Shown here: piece by piece, positions 1 through 12,510 of the stretch
How the letters are laid out: every line of letters begins with the position of its first letter
Position numbering within the stretch: position 1 is the first letter of the stretch
Assembly: GCA_004154925.1 (NCBI GenBank)
Contig: QJNS01000156.1
Location: forward strand, 62,001 to 126,000
Source of the DNA: Monosporascus cannonballus
Taxonomy: Eukaryota; Ascomycota; Sordariomycetes; Xylariales
Direction of reading: 5' to 3'
Length of the DNA stretch: 64,000 nt
Notes under the pieces: model-generated
The model's database searches: none
Told to the model about the DNA's origin: nothing
The model's input: only the letters and a program-made list of their open reading frames with translations
Position numbers and translations under genes: made by a program

Positions 1-3000
1 GGTCGAAAAATAAAGAAAAATCTAGAAAGTTTTTAGAAATAAGTAACGGCCGTTTACTAGTCCAAAATTCTTTAAGTACCTTTTCGTCCTAATGTTTATT
101 ATGAAAACTTAAGTACGCCTTATTCTTTTATTTTATTTTTTCGATTAATTATTATTTTTCGTTTAAAATTGGTTTTTCGGTTTCCTATAAACGGAATTCT
201 CGTACAAAAATATAAAATAAATAAACCACTTAAATATCATATATTTAGCCAAAATGTTATTTAGGAATCCTAGTTTTATTAATACGTATAGGTAAATTAT
301 TAAAACCAGCGTATTTCTATTTTCATCGGTAAAGTTTTAATATTTTCTTAATTCGAATATTTAAAAGAGCATTATCGAATATTATAAGGGTATATTTTAA
401 TCGAATATATAAAAGACTAACTTAATGCCCATATCTCTTAATTTTATTAATACGAATAATATTATGGGCTATCGTCCAGACGTAATCAAGATCCAAATCG
501 CGAATAACAGCTTTTAGTTTTATTATTTAATGGCGTATAGCATCTTTGGACAATAAAACGACCGGCTTCGAAAATGCATATTAATTTATTTTTTATGGCC
601 CTGCGCGAAAATAAATATATTAATGCCGTGATACTTTTTAATTAGAGGTATTTCTCGTCGTTAATAAGCATAATAGTTTTTTAAAGCAATACAATTACGG
701 TATTATATTATAAATCCGGATTATTTTCGAAATCTGATAATATTTTAAAATGGTCCTAAAGGCGACTTTTTCCTTAATTATATGGGGTAATAGGTATTAA
801 TCGATTAAAGTTAATTTTCCGATCAGGACGGAATATGGGAACATAAGATAAAGTGTTGCCGTATAGCTTTTTCAACATTTTCTCAAATTTTAACGTACCT
901 AAAACCTTAATATTTGCAACCATATTTAATTTACCAAACCTAAATTAATTTATTTTCTTGGCCTTTAGCTTAAGATCAATCCGAGCCGGTTTTTTGAATT
1001 ATTTTTTCGGTAACGTCGATATTATAATATATGCAATAAGATCCGAGTATATAATAAATAAGGAATTATAATGTAAATAAATAAAGATGGGATACAATTA
1101 ATAAATTATAAAATTAATATAATATTATAAAATGTTTAATAATAATAATAAAAGATAATAACGATTAATTAATATTTGTAGTTTTTAATTATTTTTCTGA
1201 AAAAAATTCTAGTATGCTAATGAAATTCCAAGAATTTTTTATCTGATATTATTAAGGAAAGTACCGTACGTAATTGTCGTTTCCGATTAATTGTTTATAA
1301 ACGTTATTATTTTTGTATGTTTTAGGCTTTAATTTCCATAATCTCCCATTTTTTATTAATAATATTTATTTCCCATTTACGTATATCGCTACCTATATCT
1401 ATTGACATCTTTTTTTATTTAATACATTTAATCGGTTTATTATAGATATTCTCAAATCGTTAAAACCGTTTAAACGTTAAGATTCCTATATTAATACGGA
1501 TCTTAAAGGATTAATTAAGTAAATAACGTATTCGTTAATTAAAAATAAGGTTTTCGATATTACTAAAAACGGTTAAATTCGATATGATTAAAATCTCTAA
1601 GATTTCGATCGTTTTTCAGCATATCGTCATCGTATCCTTAAAGCTTTAAAATATCTTTTGTTCGTTAAACCTTTAATCCGCAAAGTAAATAAATTTTTAA
1701 CTTCTTAATTTTAACGTAACAATAAGCTTTCGATTAAACTTTTCGATATTCGTAAAAGCCAAAATCCCATATATTATTAGGTTTCTATACCTAAGTTGCA
1801 TTTTTTTTGAATATCGATTTCGTAATATTACTAAAAGTAATAATTATTTTTTTTCTACCTTTAGTTATGAATAATTTATTTTTACTTAAACCTTAATATC
1901 TTTAACAAAAAGTATAGCAATTTATCGCCAATAATCTGGTAGCTTTTCCAATTTTAGGTATCGTTAAGCAATTTTCTAGGAATTACCGATTAATAACGTT
2001 AATACCTAATATTAATATTAAAGAATTTTCGTTATTCTTAAATTTATCGATTTCTCCCGGTCTAAGAATTATTAACCGATTTCCTTGTTTATTTATTAAT
2101 ATTGGCAGATTAAATTTCTGTTAATATTTTTTCATATTTTAACATAAAATCAATATTTAAAATAATAACGCCGTTATTACTTATATTACATTTAAATATT
2201 TCCAAATAAATTATTTTTTCTATCGTAATTTATTTTACCCTAATTAATAATAAATATTTAAAATAATATGTATTTCGTTCATCTCCGGTCCCTCTATTAG
2301 TTAGTTTTTAAAATGGCGAATTACCGGTATTAATTTCTGGGAAACTGCTAACATCTAATTGCTAATTACTAAAATATTGCTTTTTAAAAATAAGCCTAGG
2401 ATAAAAGCCGTATTTATTAAGGTTATCCGCGCCGGTTTTTTCAGTTAATTTATAGTATATTTTATTAAGGACTTTCGACACGTAAATAAGTTATTTATTT
2501 ATGCATTTAAAATACTTAATCTGGTACCTTACGAACTTTATAAAAAACGCCATTACGTTTTTAAATTGCCTAGGAACTGCGGAATATTTCCATTTTTCGG
2601 ATGTATATCGTTTTTTAATTTCGCGCAAAATATTTTTAATAACTATATCGGGTCGATCGATAAATATAATTATATATTCAAGGATAATTAGTTTAGGGAT
2701 TTCCGAACGCGTTTTATAAAAAACCCGCAAATTAAATTAAATATTTATAAACTGAACTATGAGGTTTTTTACGAATTTAATAACGGTTTCTTTTAACGTT
2801 TAACTAAAAAAAGGTTTACCGATTTCTCTTATATAATTGAGGTTCGTAATATTATGAAAAGTTCGGCTAAATCGTTACCTCGGTATTTTAGCGGTTTTAA
2901 GGGTTCGGTAAAAATATAAATTAAAATTCTTTATATATTAATACTTTGCCAATAACCGCGATAATTTCCTTTTTTCCGTCCGATTAATCAGTTTCGTACA

Positions 3001-4419
3001 TACTATTATTATCCATAAATGCATAACCTTCGAATTATCTATTTAATATTTAAACTTTAATATTTGTTTTAATAGGTTCGATAATTTTAAGTTATTAGTT
3101 TTCCGATAATTTAATATTTATACCGTTTAACGTTTTGCTTATAATATCGTATAACCGATCGAGTTCGTTAAGTAATAATTTTATTTAATATCCTTTTACA
3201 AATTAATTAACTTTTAATATCTGTTTTTATTTTTAACAAATTACTTTAATTTATTTTTAGGGAATATTTTCCATAATAATATTTTATTAAGTTCTTGTAA
3301 ACGGTATATCGTTTAATTAATTAAATTATTAATTAGATATAAATTTAGTTATTAATATTTTAACTTTATTTTTTTCGATATATTAATATATTATAAGATA
3401 TTATAAATCAATATTAAATTATTAATTTCTAAATGTTAAATCTATATTTTATTTTTATTTTTTAAATTAATAAATTCAATAACTTTACGACGTTAAGTAA
3501 TAATTTCTTTAATTACTTTAATAATGTTATCGGCTTTACGTTTTAATAAGTGAATTTGTTATGTAATTATATTTTCTTTTAATGTATTAGGATTTTATAT
3601 TATAATCCTTTATATTAATATTATAATTTCGATTGGTAAAAGTGCTTTCTGGCTGTATAATAACTTATAAAGGTTAAAACCGTAATTTTTTATAATGGTA
3701 TTATTTGCGAATATTATTTTAGGCCGGAGTTTAACCTATTTTTTACCCGTATTGTCCGTTGTTTTTATTAATCCTTTAACGATTGGGATATACCTTTTTT
3801 TAATTAATTCTTATCGCCAAAGAGCGTATGTAGTTTTAACCCATTGCTTAATTCCAAACATTTCGTAAGTTTCGATAATTTTTCTTTTATTTTTAAAATT
3901 TTTATCGGTTTTGATTTTAACCGGAATTCCGTATCGGTAAAAGATATGTTCGTCTAGGAAGTTCCTGATCACTATAAAAGCAACCGTACGTAAGGCTTTA
4001 GTTTCGAAATATCCGGATAATTTATATCGGGTTTCGATAATCGCCTTATACCCGTCGTCGTTTGGCATAAATTGGACGTTAATAACTCAAATAATTACGA
4101 TATCCAAAGGATTTAAAAAGCCATAGTTTCTTTCGAAACGTTAATTAATAAATTTCTAGTATGGAACGTAAGCAAGGATTATTTTTCGTATATACCTATA
4201 TATATTGGGCTAATAATATGAAGCAATTACGCCTCGATATGTCGCATTCCGTCCTTTATAACCGTAATTCTCATAATATTATTTAATTATTATTAGGCGT
4301 TCCTGTTTGTTATCGATAACTTTGCGACTGCCATATTGTTTTTTCGTTTTGCGCCTTAGAATACCGTCCTAAATAAAATATTTTAAGGTTTTAATTTTAA
4401 AGGTTATTCGTTTTTTATC
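1..4419 (-). mobile_element. Outer Ty3/gypsy retroelement, 3' part (RIP-degraded)
   Basis: AT-rich sequence with no intact gene. On the minus strand an integrase remnant reads at 3811-4068, and an open frame at 2491-2730 has a protein-like look but no function I can name. The element continues on the far side of the inserted plus-strand element: RNase H and reverse transcriptase remnants lie at 11701-12510 on the same strand. I infer that this is the integrase and 3' end of one element split at 4419/11360. Its left LTR is not visible and may lie outside the window. The rest of 1-2490 holds nothing I can identify beyond RIPed repeat sequence. Confidence 0.6.
3811..4068 (-). pseudogene. Ty3/gypsy integrase core fragment
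   Basis: An 85-codon open stretch resembles the rve integrase core of fungal Ty3/gypsy Pol. A 'DGYKAIIETRYKLSGYFETKALR' type beginning is followed by a region where 'YGIPVKIKTDKN' sits where the family has the second catalytic Asp, then 'MFGIKQ'. It is bounded by stops, and the usual motif after 'TTY' is lost. The enzyme would have joined retroelement cDNA to the chromosome. This copy is dead. Its upstream partners (RNase H, reverse transcriptase) are on the same strand beyond the inserted element. Confidence 0.65.
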
Positions 4420-4424
4420 GTTAC
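4420..4424. repeat. 5-bp target-site duplication (left), GTTAC
   Basis: GTTAC precedes the left LTR and ATTAC (11355-11359) follows the right LTR. The single difference is G to A, as RIP would cause. The pair marks the insertion point of the plus-strand retroelement. Confidence 0.6.
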
Positions 4425-4603
4425 TGTGATGGGCCTGTATGGAGCCCTATTATAGAGCACCGGACAAACGCCGGTACAAAGCAGTATTATCGCAGCGCTT
4501 TATATGCGAATATATATAACTGTATTTTTATTTTTTTTCTTTAGCTAGAAAATAAATTCTTATTGGTAACCGGTTGGAAACCGCTTAGGTGAAACCTTTT
4601 ACA
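4425..4603 (+). repeat. Left LTR
   Basis: This 179-bp direct repeat pairs with 11167-11354. Shared blocks include ACCGGACAAACGCCG, TTTATATGCGAA-type sequence, TAACTGTATTTT, a C/T-rich run before CTAGAAAATAAA, and CTTAGGT(G/A)AAACCTTTTACA at the end. The differences are mostly transitions. Confidence 0.8.
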
Positions 4604-4779
4604 TATTTTTTTAGCTCATTATTTAGCAAAGCAAAAGACGTTCGGGATTAGATGTTAGGATTTTCGAACGTTCCTTAAGAGGCCTAATAAAGGGCCTTTA
4701 TCGACCTAGAGTTATAAAAGATATTTAGCGTTATAACGGAAACCTTAATAAACTCGATGGCGGTTATGGAATAGCGTAT

Positions 4780-5880
4780 AAGTTACCAGCTTAAGGAAAG
4801 CAAGAGAAAGGTAACCCAATTCCGTAAGCATATAAAAACGTAATATAAAACAAATAAGAAATTAACATAAACGGCCGAATAACTTAAAAACGGCTTAATT
4901 ATTTAATAAAAACTTATTACTTAGTTATAAATTCGAAATGCAATAATCTTTACGAATATTAAGTTTTTTAATTTAATAACGATCGAAAACGTAATTAAGT
5001 TATTTCGCAAAAACGGTTCGAACGACCGAATTAATAGCAGGAACCAAGCGGAAACCGTTATTTTGGCCGGAGAAGTTCGATAGGAAAAAAAGATTCCCTA
5101 GATAATACGTATTTATAACTTATAAGTTTGAAATAAACATTATTTTCGTAAGAAAAGTTCGTAAGTAATTTTACGTTATATATAAAAGGTTCGAAATTAA
5201 TATATAATATACGGTTATTACTTATTAAATTACCGGAAGCTTAAATAACATTTATAACTTTATCGGTTTTTTTTAAGTATTATACGAATAATATAATAAT
5301 CGGCATAAAAAGGAAAAGGTAGCCGAATATTTTCGGAACTTAAGGTAAATCGATAATGCGAAATTTTCGTTATTTTATTTTTTATTCGAAAAAACGTTAA
5401 TAAATGCAAAAGGGATTACCTAGTTAACGAAAGCGAAATTTACGTTTTTAAAAGGAATATTAAATAAAAAGTTTATTTAAATTTTAGTTTTAATGGACCT
5501 TTTTAAAAGTTATAACGTATGGGTAAATAAGGCGATGGAAATTACCGGACGCCTTAAAGGAATAACGTAGTAAAAAAGATCGAATAACTTTTAAACAATT
5601 TAGATGGGCGGTAATAATTAAACCGGAAATAACCCAGATAATAATATAAATATAACGGATATTTCAGTAATAAAACGGCAAAAGTAAAAACCTTAAATCT
5701 TACCCCTAACGCCGAAATAATACATGTAATAAATAATTCAAAGGAAACGGAACGTCCGTAAAGCAAAAGATTTCTGCTTACGTTATAAGCGTTTTAACTG
5801 TAAGGCGAACCGTTACCCGTTTTTACTAGCAAAAAAACTGCAGGGAGGGATTAGTTCGTTAAAAACATACGAAAACGAAA
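4780..5880 (+). pseudogene. Gag remnant of the inserted Ty3/gypsy element
   Basis: No long open frame survives, but plus-strand segments read like gag, such as 'MEITGRLKGIT' near 5537-5570. Near 5777-5815 'CLRYKRFNCKANRYPF' matches a zinc knuckle in which cysteine codons appear to have become Tyr codons (TGT/TGC to TAT/TAC, a G-to-A change). Gag would package the element RNA. The limits are approximate. The open frame on the opposite strand at 5554-5766 is a shadow. Confidence 0.5.
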
Positions 5881-6719
5881 GGTCGGAATCTGAAAACAAA
5901 AAAAAAGTAATTTCTGAATATCGGCGCGTTCGGAAACGAAAGACAATCTAGGCCGAAATAAAAATTGCGAAGCAGAATATAGACGGTATTTTATTTATTA
6001 TCGATATATGCATTAATTAAGAAAGATTTGTGGAAATTTTTATTAATTAAAAATATAAATATTTTGTTATAATAAGTAAAACGTTTGTAAAATGTTTACG
6101 GTTACCATATATTTTAATAAGATTATGCGGATTAAAGAAAGTTTGAAAAAAAGCCGATAACAGCAAAGAAAAATTAAAGAAATAATATATATAAAGATAG
6201 ATATCGACGGTTTTAAAGCCAAGATATTTATATACATTATAAATAATTTTAATTACCCCTGGATTTTAAGAAAACTTTGGATAAAGCCTTACGACATCGT
6301 ATATATAATGTAAAAGTATTTTTTAACGGTAAGCGTAATAAGTTATATAAAGGTTTACGAAAAAAACATATAAAGCTTAAAAGAATAACGTACGAATAAT
6401 TTGCGAAACGAAAAGAATTTTAATTGCTGTTTTCGGGGCGGAAATTTAAAAGATAAAAAAAATTAAAGGGATTAAATAAAAATTTTTGCTATTTTTAATT
6501 ATTTTAGCCAATATTAATAAGGCGTTAGCGCCTAAGAAAAAAATAAGAGTTAACGAAAAACTTCGGTTTAAGTTAAAAACGTTTTAAAAATTATTTAATA
6601 AAAAACTAAACGACATTTTACTTTTACCTTGCCCCGGAATGAACTATGCGATCTTATTACGTAAAGACGAAATAAGGAAGGAAGTATTAATATTATAAGG
6701 GCCTTTATATGATATAATT

Positions 6720-7500
6720 AAGGGGGAGTTGTTAACCTTAAGGAAAATCCTGATAAAGCTTTTGGATAAAAGGTATATCCGCGCAAGTAATTTGCTCGTA
6801 AAGGTTCCGATCCTATATATAAAGAAACCCGGAAAAAGACTGCGTTTTTGTTGCGATTATCGGGTGTTAAATATAATAACTAAAAAAACTCGTTACTTTT
6901 TACTTTTTATTTCGGAAACCCTGAAATTATTTTTTTATATTAAATAGTTTACGAAAATAAACGTCCAAATAATATTCTATAAAATTAGGATTAAAAAAAA
7001 TAGAAAACGGTATTCCGAATGCGTTTCGGCTTATACGAATAACTGGTAATACCGTTCGGCTTATACGGAGTTTTTGCGATTTTCCAGCGATACGTTAATA
7101 GGGTCTTAAAGAAGTACCTTAACGATTTTTGCTTAGCGTATATGGACGATATCTTTATTTTTTCTTCCGGATTTAGGAAGGATTATATATAAATGATAAA
7201 AAAGGTTTTAAGCTATTTGGGAAAAGCGGGCTTAAATCTGGATATGTTTAAGTGCGAATTTGCTGTAAAAATAACAAAATATTTTGGATTTATTATAAAT
7301 GCCAGGAAGGGAATACGAATCAACCTTAAGAAATTGCGTACGATCAAAAAGTAAGAAATTCTTAAAACGTTTAAAAAAATCCGAAATTTTTTAGGGTTTG
7401 CAAATTTTTACCGGAACTTTATAACCCATTACGCGGATATATCGGTAACGTTAATAACCTTAACTCGGAAAAGAACTTTATTCGGCTGGGGGAAAAAAAT
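6720..7500 (+). pseudogene. Reverse transcriptase remnant (plus-strand element)
   Basis: The open stretch at 6729-6947 matches the RT N-terminus: 'KRYIRASNLLVKVPILYIKK', then 'LRFCCDYRVLNIITKKTRY', where the family has 'LRLCVDYRGLN.IT.KNRYPLP'. Further along, after stops, '[11 protein letters not shown]' keeps the catalytic YMDD at 7139-7150. It is followed by 'GLNLDMFKCEFAVK', 'KYFGFII' and 'NFLGFANFYRNFI', the standard Ty3 thumb region. It is interrupted by several RIP stops and is not functional. Confidence 0.8.
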
Positions 7501-7559
7501 AATATTCGAACGTTTTAAAAGCGTTTTTATGATGGAACCGATTTTAATATAATAAAACT

Positions 7560-7960
7560 CAGAAAGATTTATAATATTAAAAGCAGATTATTTAAAAGTA
7601 ATATACGGAAATTACTTATTTTAGATTAATAAGTTGGAAATATTACGTTTGGTCGTTTATTATTTTAAGAAATTAAATTTTATTAAAGTTAATTACGAAA
7701 TATATAATAAGGAATTCCTAACAGTAATAAATTATTTAAAAATGTAAGATATAGAATATTATAAAGTAATTACCTTATTTAAGATTATTATCGATTATAA
7801 AATTTTAAAGTATTTTATAATTATTAAAAGGTTAAACGAACGTTAAATAAAGTAATTAAAGGAATTATTTTATTTTACTTTTTATTTCGAATTCGGTACC
7901 GGCTGTTTAAATATTAGGGCTGATATATTTTTGCGTAAAAAATAAAATATGTTTATAAGG
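7560..7960 (+). pseudogene. RNase H remnant (plus-strand element)
   Basis: The reading 'NYEIYNKEFLTVINYLK', 'YYKVITLFKIIIDYKILKYF' and 'KRLNER' follows the Ty3 RNase H pattern (NYEIYDKELLAV, TDHKNLEYF, LNERQ.RW), broken by stop codons. It lies directly after the RT remnant, as expected for gypsy Pol. Confidence 0.7.
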
Positions 7961-8339
7961 AAAAACGATAGCCAGAAAACCGTACGAAGACTTTAATTAA
8001 TAAAAAATAAATAATTATTTATATTACTTGCGAAAAATTGGAAATATGCCGAAAATACAATAATAACTAATAATATTAAAGTTAAAAATAACATATTATT
8101 TTAAAAAACGTATATATTTTAATATTACGAAAGTTTCAAGAAATTTAGAAACATAACATTAAAATATAATAAAAGCTATAACTATATTATTCAGGTTATT
8201 ATAAAAGAGGAATGCAATGTTTCTGCGGAATTAAAGCTATTAATATCAATCGTAAAATATATTTTAAATACTAAGGGTTTTCCTTAATTTCGGGAACGTT
8301 TTCAAATTTTAAATTGAAAGCCGTTTAGGATAACCTTAA

Positions 8340-9000
8340 TATAAATTATTTATGATTTTTATATGGTAGGTTACTCAGGTAAAAAGGTTACGATAACGGT
8401 ATTTTCGAAAGGTTTTTTCTAGCCGGGTATATATTATATGGTAAGGCAATTTTGTAGGAATTACGACGTATGCGGCCAATAGAACGTATAGAAAAATAGG
8501 AAAAAAGGGCTGTTAAAGTTATTTCCGATTTCCGAACGATTTTATAACGAGTTATTAATTGACGTTATAACCGATTTATTAGTTGCTTTTAAGTACGATT
8601 TATATTTTTTAATAATTATAACAAACCGATTATTTAACGTAATAATTTTAAAAACGACATATATAAAAAACGCAAAAATATATGCGGAAATATTTATAAA
8701 AATATATTAAAGATTTTATGCTTTTTTTAAGGTTATTATAAGTAATAAGGGAATTAATTAAATAAGGAAATTTTAAATTAAATTTTATAAGCTAATAAGA
8801 ATAAAATAACGTTTTTTTACCGTATACCAATTAAAAATTAATAATATTACAGAAAAAATTAATTAAAAGATATTAATTTATTTGCAAATTTTCGTAACGT
8901 ATTTATAATAAAAATAAAGTAAGTTTTTTCTGGAAGCGATATTTACGATTAATAACTAAAATACGATTTTGGTAAGATTAAATTTTTTTTTTCTTATTTT
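8340..9000 (+). pseudogene. Integrase remnant (plus-strand element)
   Basis: The plus-strand reading shows 'YYMVRQFCRNYDVCGQ', matching the end of the HHCC zinc domain (C..C). It is followed by 'KGLLKLFPISERFYNELLIDVITDL', the start of the rve core with its first Asp, and then a core-like stretch with 'FYAFFKVIISNKGIN' where the second catalytic Asp is expected (SDRG to SNKG, again G to A). Stops are frequent. This is an inactive integrase. Confidence 0.7.
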
Positions 9001-11166
9001 ACGAGTATTACGTTAACCCGATTCCTTAAATAAAAAATAATTCGGCAATTAAGAAAGATTTACGTATAAAAACGGAAAACTTCGTTATAAAATTACGAAA
9101 AAATACGGAATTTGCTTAAATTACGATAGCGGCGACCTAGCAAACCTAAAAAGAAGTAATAAATAAACGTTATTTTTCTGCCAACAGATATAAAGTTAAT
9201 AACAAAATCTAATTATTTTTAAAAAAATATTATTATTTTTTAGCCGTCGAAAAATTAAGGTAACTTTAAATCAAATACTAGGTAACCAAAATAATTAATT
9301 TTTACGTTATTAAATTAAATATACTTAAAAAAATTTATAACCGTATTTACATTAGTTTATTAAAACGTACGAACCGTAATCGTTTACCGTCCTAAATTAA
9401 CGTAAATACGTAGCTTTTTTTTTATTATCCTTAAAGGAAATAACGAATCAGAATTTAAAATCGAAAACATTTTTTAAATCCAGATTAAAAAGATAAAAAA
9501 AGATTTTATATATTAAGTTTAAATAAAGTGGTTAAATTACGTAAAACCGATTTGGAAGCCGTTTAAGAAATTTGCAGATACGGCGGCTTTATAACAATTC
9601 GAAAAAGAATACGGCAATATAACCATTAATAACGGACCTTAAATCTAACGTATTATCGGAAAGCGGACGGATAAAAATCCAGTTTAAAAGTACCGGCCGG
9701 GCGGCGCGTAAGCGATATAGGAGATTTAAAGAAACCGCTTAAAAACTGCCTTGTATAATTCGCAAATAAACGTTAAAATAATGTTTTTGTTATTTATGAA
9801 CAAAGCATATTAAGAAAGAATTAAGAATTACAAAAATAATATGCCGGTTACGAAATTATTTAATTATTTTTTGAAAACTTATATATCTAATAATTTACCT
9901 TACGAATTTATAACGTTAACGTTATACGGAAATTACGTATTTAAAGCGCGTAATTATTCGGCCTTATTTATATTAAATTCCGGTAAAACCGGGACTTTTT
10001 TTTTAGCTGTTTAAGTTATAATTACGATGTTTTCGAAAGCGCTAATAATATAAATATTAACAGTTATTAATATAATTTATAATATAAAAAAATAAATAAC
10101 GCGGAAAAAGCGCAGAAATATTATAAAAAAATTTATATAACGAGATTTATCATTTTTATGCTTAATACGTCCTTTATTATATTAGGCGAAAAAACCGACA
10201 AAACCGGTAACCTAACTTACGTATAAGTAACGTATAAGCCAGAAACTAAAAGCGTAAACTTATTTTAGAACGAACGATATACGAAAATTTAAAACGCAAA
10301 TATAAAGCTTTAACATCCTCTTTTTTTTAAATACGGATAACCGTTAAACCAGGGTTAACGGCGAAAAAGCAATATAAAAAATACGTAAAGAAAATAAATT
10401 TATTAAGGTCTCGGTAATTATAATTAAAACCAACTTTGCAAAACGTATTAATTGCTTAACGAAATTGGGAAATATCTGTAAATTACGTAAAAGCTATATT
10501 AAAAAAATATATTAACAAAAATAAAAAGGATACTTATTTCGGAATATTTATAATTATAATTAACCTCAGCCTAATAACGGACCGTTTTCTTACTTATAAT
10601 AATAAGTATTTTGGAAATAAGAAATAAATAAATAACATATAAACAAATTATATACCTTAGTAATTCAAATAAAACGCGTCCGAGTTTTCAACAAAACAAA
10701 TTATACAGGTAAAGCAGGGCATATTGCGAATACGGGCGGGATATTCGTCTAGGGGAACGTAAATACATAACGTACAAAAAGCTTTAACGGATTCCGACTT
10801 ATTAAAAAGGCCCGAAACCATAAGAACGTTTTTTTTACGAAATATTTTTATAACGTTATAACGTATTAATTAATTTTTAAGTTATTATAAAATAACTTAC
10901 AAAAACATTGTTATAAATTATAATAAAAATTAATTTATCGAATTAAATTATAATTATAAAAAGGAAAAATTAAAACGGATCGGAAAATAAACGCATTTTT
11001 ATATATAAGCCTGTTTAACGTATAATTAACCCATAATTAACCATTTAAATTAAGCTTAATTCGGAAATTAATAAATTTCCGAATTTGGAATTAATTAAAA
11101 ACTAAAAATTAACGTAATTATTAATCATGCGATAAATTAGCTTTTTTTGAGAAAAATGGGAAATAA

Positions 11167-11354
11167 TGTAATAGAGTTATATAGAGCCTTATTATGGAAT
11201 ACCGGACAAACGCCGATATTAAGCAGCATTAGCGTAGCGCCTTATATGCGAACACACATAACTGTATTTTCATTTTCCTTTTCTTTTCTCTTTAACTAGA
11301 AAATAAACTCTTATTGGCAACCGATTGCAGACCGCTTAGGTAAAACCTTTTACA
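11167..11354 (+). repeat. Right LTR
   Basis: 188-bp partner of 4425-4603, starting TGT and ending ACA, followed by the ATTAC target duplication (11355-11359). Confidence 0.8.
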
Positions 11355-11700
11355 ATTACCTTTAATAATCGATTAAGGAGCTTTAATATCGTCAGAAATT
11401 TTGCGTATTTTTGTAATCGTTTAAATTAAATTCTAATTAAAGATTTTTCTTTTTTTATTTAGGTTATTCCGGTTATAAGATTTAGACGAATAATATTTAG
11501 CTAGATATTAATAAAATTATCGACTTTTTCTTCTTATTAATCGTCCAATTCGTTAAAAGGTCCGGTTGGTTTTTTCGATAATCTATTAACAGCTGTATTT
11601 TCTTACTAAGGATATATTTAATTTCGAAATTGAAAAACTTAATTTACATAATTTAATAAATTAATAAAATATTGGGTAATAAGTTTATAAAATTATTAAT

Positions 11701-11988
11701 TTATATAATTAATATTTTAACGTTAATTTTTAACGTAAACCGAATTCCATATATATAATTCCGGAATCGTTTTAAAATTTTAAAAATAATTCGATATTTT
11801 AACTTAGTAATATCGTAATTTAATTCGGTTTTTTTCCAGGTACCATTTTTATAACGTGCCAGGTATTTTACGCTATTAATTATTTGGCCTAGCGTTTTTC
11901 CGAAATTTCGTCCGTACGAATCCGTTCTTATAATAATTTTTCCTGTTCCGGGGTTATAATTAATAGTAATTAAGGTTAGAACCGTCAT
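11701..11988 (-). pseudogene. RNase H remnant of the outer element
   Basis: The 95-residue open stretch matches Ty3 RNase H: 'TVLTLITINYNPGTGKIIIRTDSYGRNFG' (the catalytic Asp of 'RTDS' is kept), 'LGQIINSVKYLARYKNGTW', 'LNYDITKLKYRIIFKILKRFRNYIYGIRF'. This subtype has a '..YESG.W...E.NYD..K.EC.A' pattern. It lies 3' of the RT remnant at 12259-12510 on the same strand and ends near where the other element inserted. Confidence 0.7.
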
Positions 11989-12258
11989 AAGTTTTTTTAA
12001 GCGTTTTTATCATATATTTTTAATTGGGGCCCTAAAAAAAAGTGTGTTTTTATAGAATAAATAGTTAAAAAATTTTACTTTAATAACATAATATATAATA
12101 AATATCTAATAATAAACGGTAATCCTTAAAAAGGTTTTAATTTTCGATATGTTTTTATAGGGACGAATTTCCAGAATTTTCATTATTTTGATTGTATTAG
12201 GTCGACGATTGTTCGCACCGCAGAAAAATCCGATTATAATTGCAGATTTGTAACACCA

Positions 12259-12510
12259 TTAGGATTTTTGTATATTAATCGTAATTCCGGTAAGTTCGTA
12301 ATTAAAAAAAGTTTTATTTATGTTGATAATATGTTTAAAGACGAACCGTCGAATTCTGAGAAAAATTTTAATATTATCGTATCGTATTTTTGATCGCTTA
12401 ATGCTAATATTATTTGTGAATAACCGCGCCATTTCGGGCATTAAATTATAAAGAATTTTTCTGATTATACGATAAAAATAAACCATAAAATTGGTAAATC
12501 TTATGAGCAT
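12259..12510 (-). pseudogene. Reverse transcriptase remnant with DD changed to NN
   Basis: The 83-residue open stretch resembles the RT palm of the same gypsy subtype. It begins 'MLIRFTNFMVYFYRIIRKIL', then has 'LFTNNISIKRSKIRY' where the family has 'F(V)DDI.IKGPK..Y'. The two catalytic aspartates are replaced by Asn codons AAT AAT (12409-12414 on the minus strand), consistent with G-to-A RIP. It is followed by 'IRRFVFKHI'. The catalytic pair is lost. Confidence 0.65.

Larger units (their letters stand above)
4425..11354 (+). mobile_element. Ty3/gypsy LTR retrotransposon inserted in the outer element (RIPed)
   Basis: The ends are direct repeats beginning TGT and ending ACA (4425-4603 and 11167-11354), flanked by GTTAC/ATTAC. 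Plus-strand remnants follow Ty3/gypsy order: gag with a zinc-knuckle-like stretch near 5777-5815, protease region about 6050-6450, reverse transcriptase 6720-7500, RNase H about 7560-7960 and integrase about 8340-9000. A purine-rich tract (about 11148-11166) abuts the right LTR and would serve as the polypurine tract. I see no clear tRNA primer site after the left LTR. Many in-frame TAA/TAG codons and general C-to-T and G-to-A change show it is inactivated by RIP. The 9000-11160 stretch is AT-rich, and I recognise no domain in it. Confidence 0.8.
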
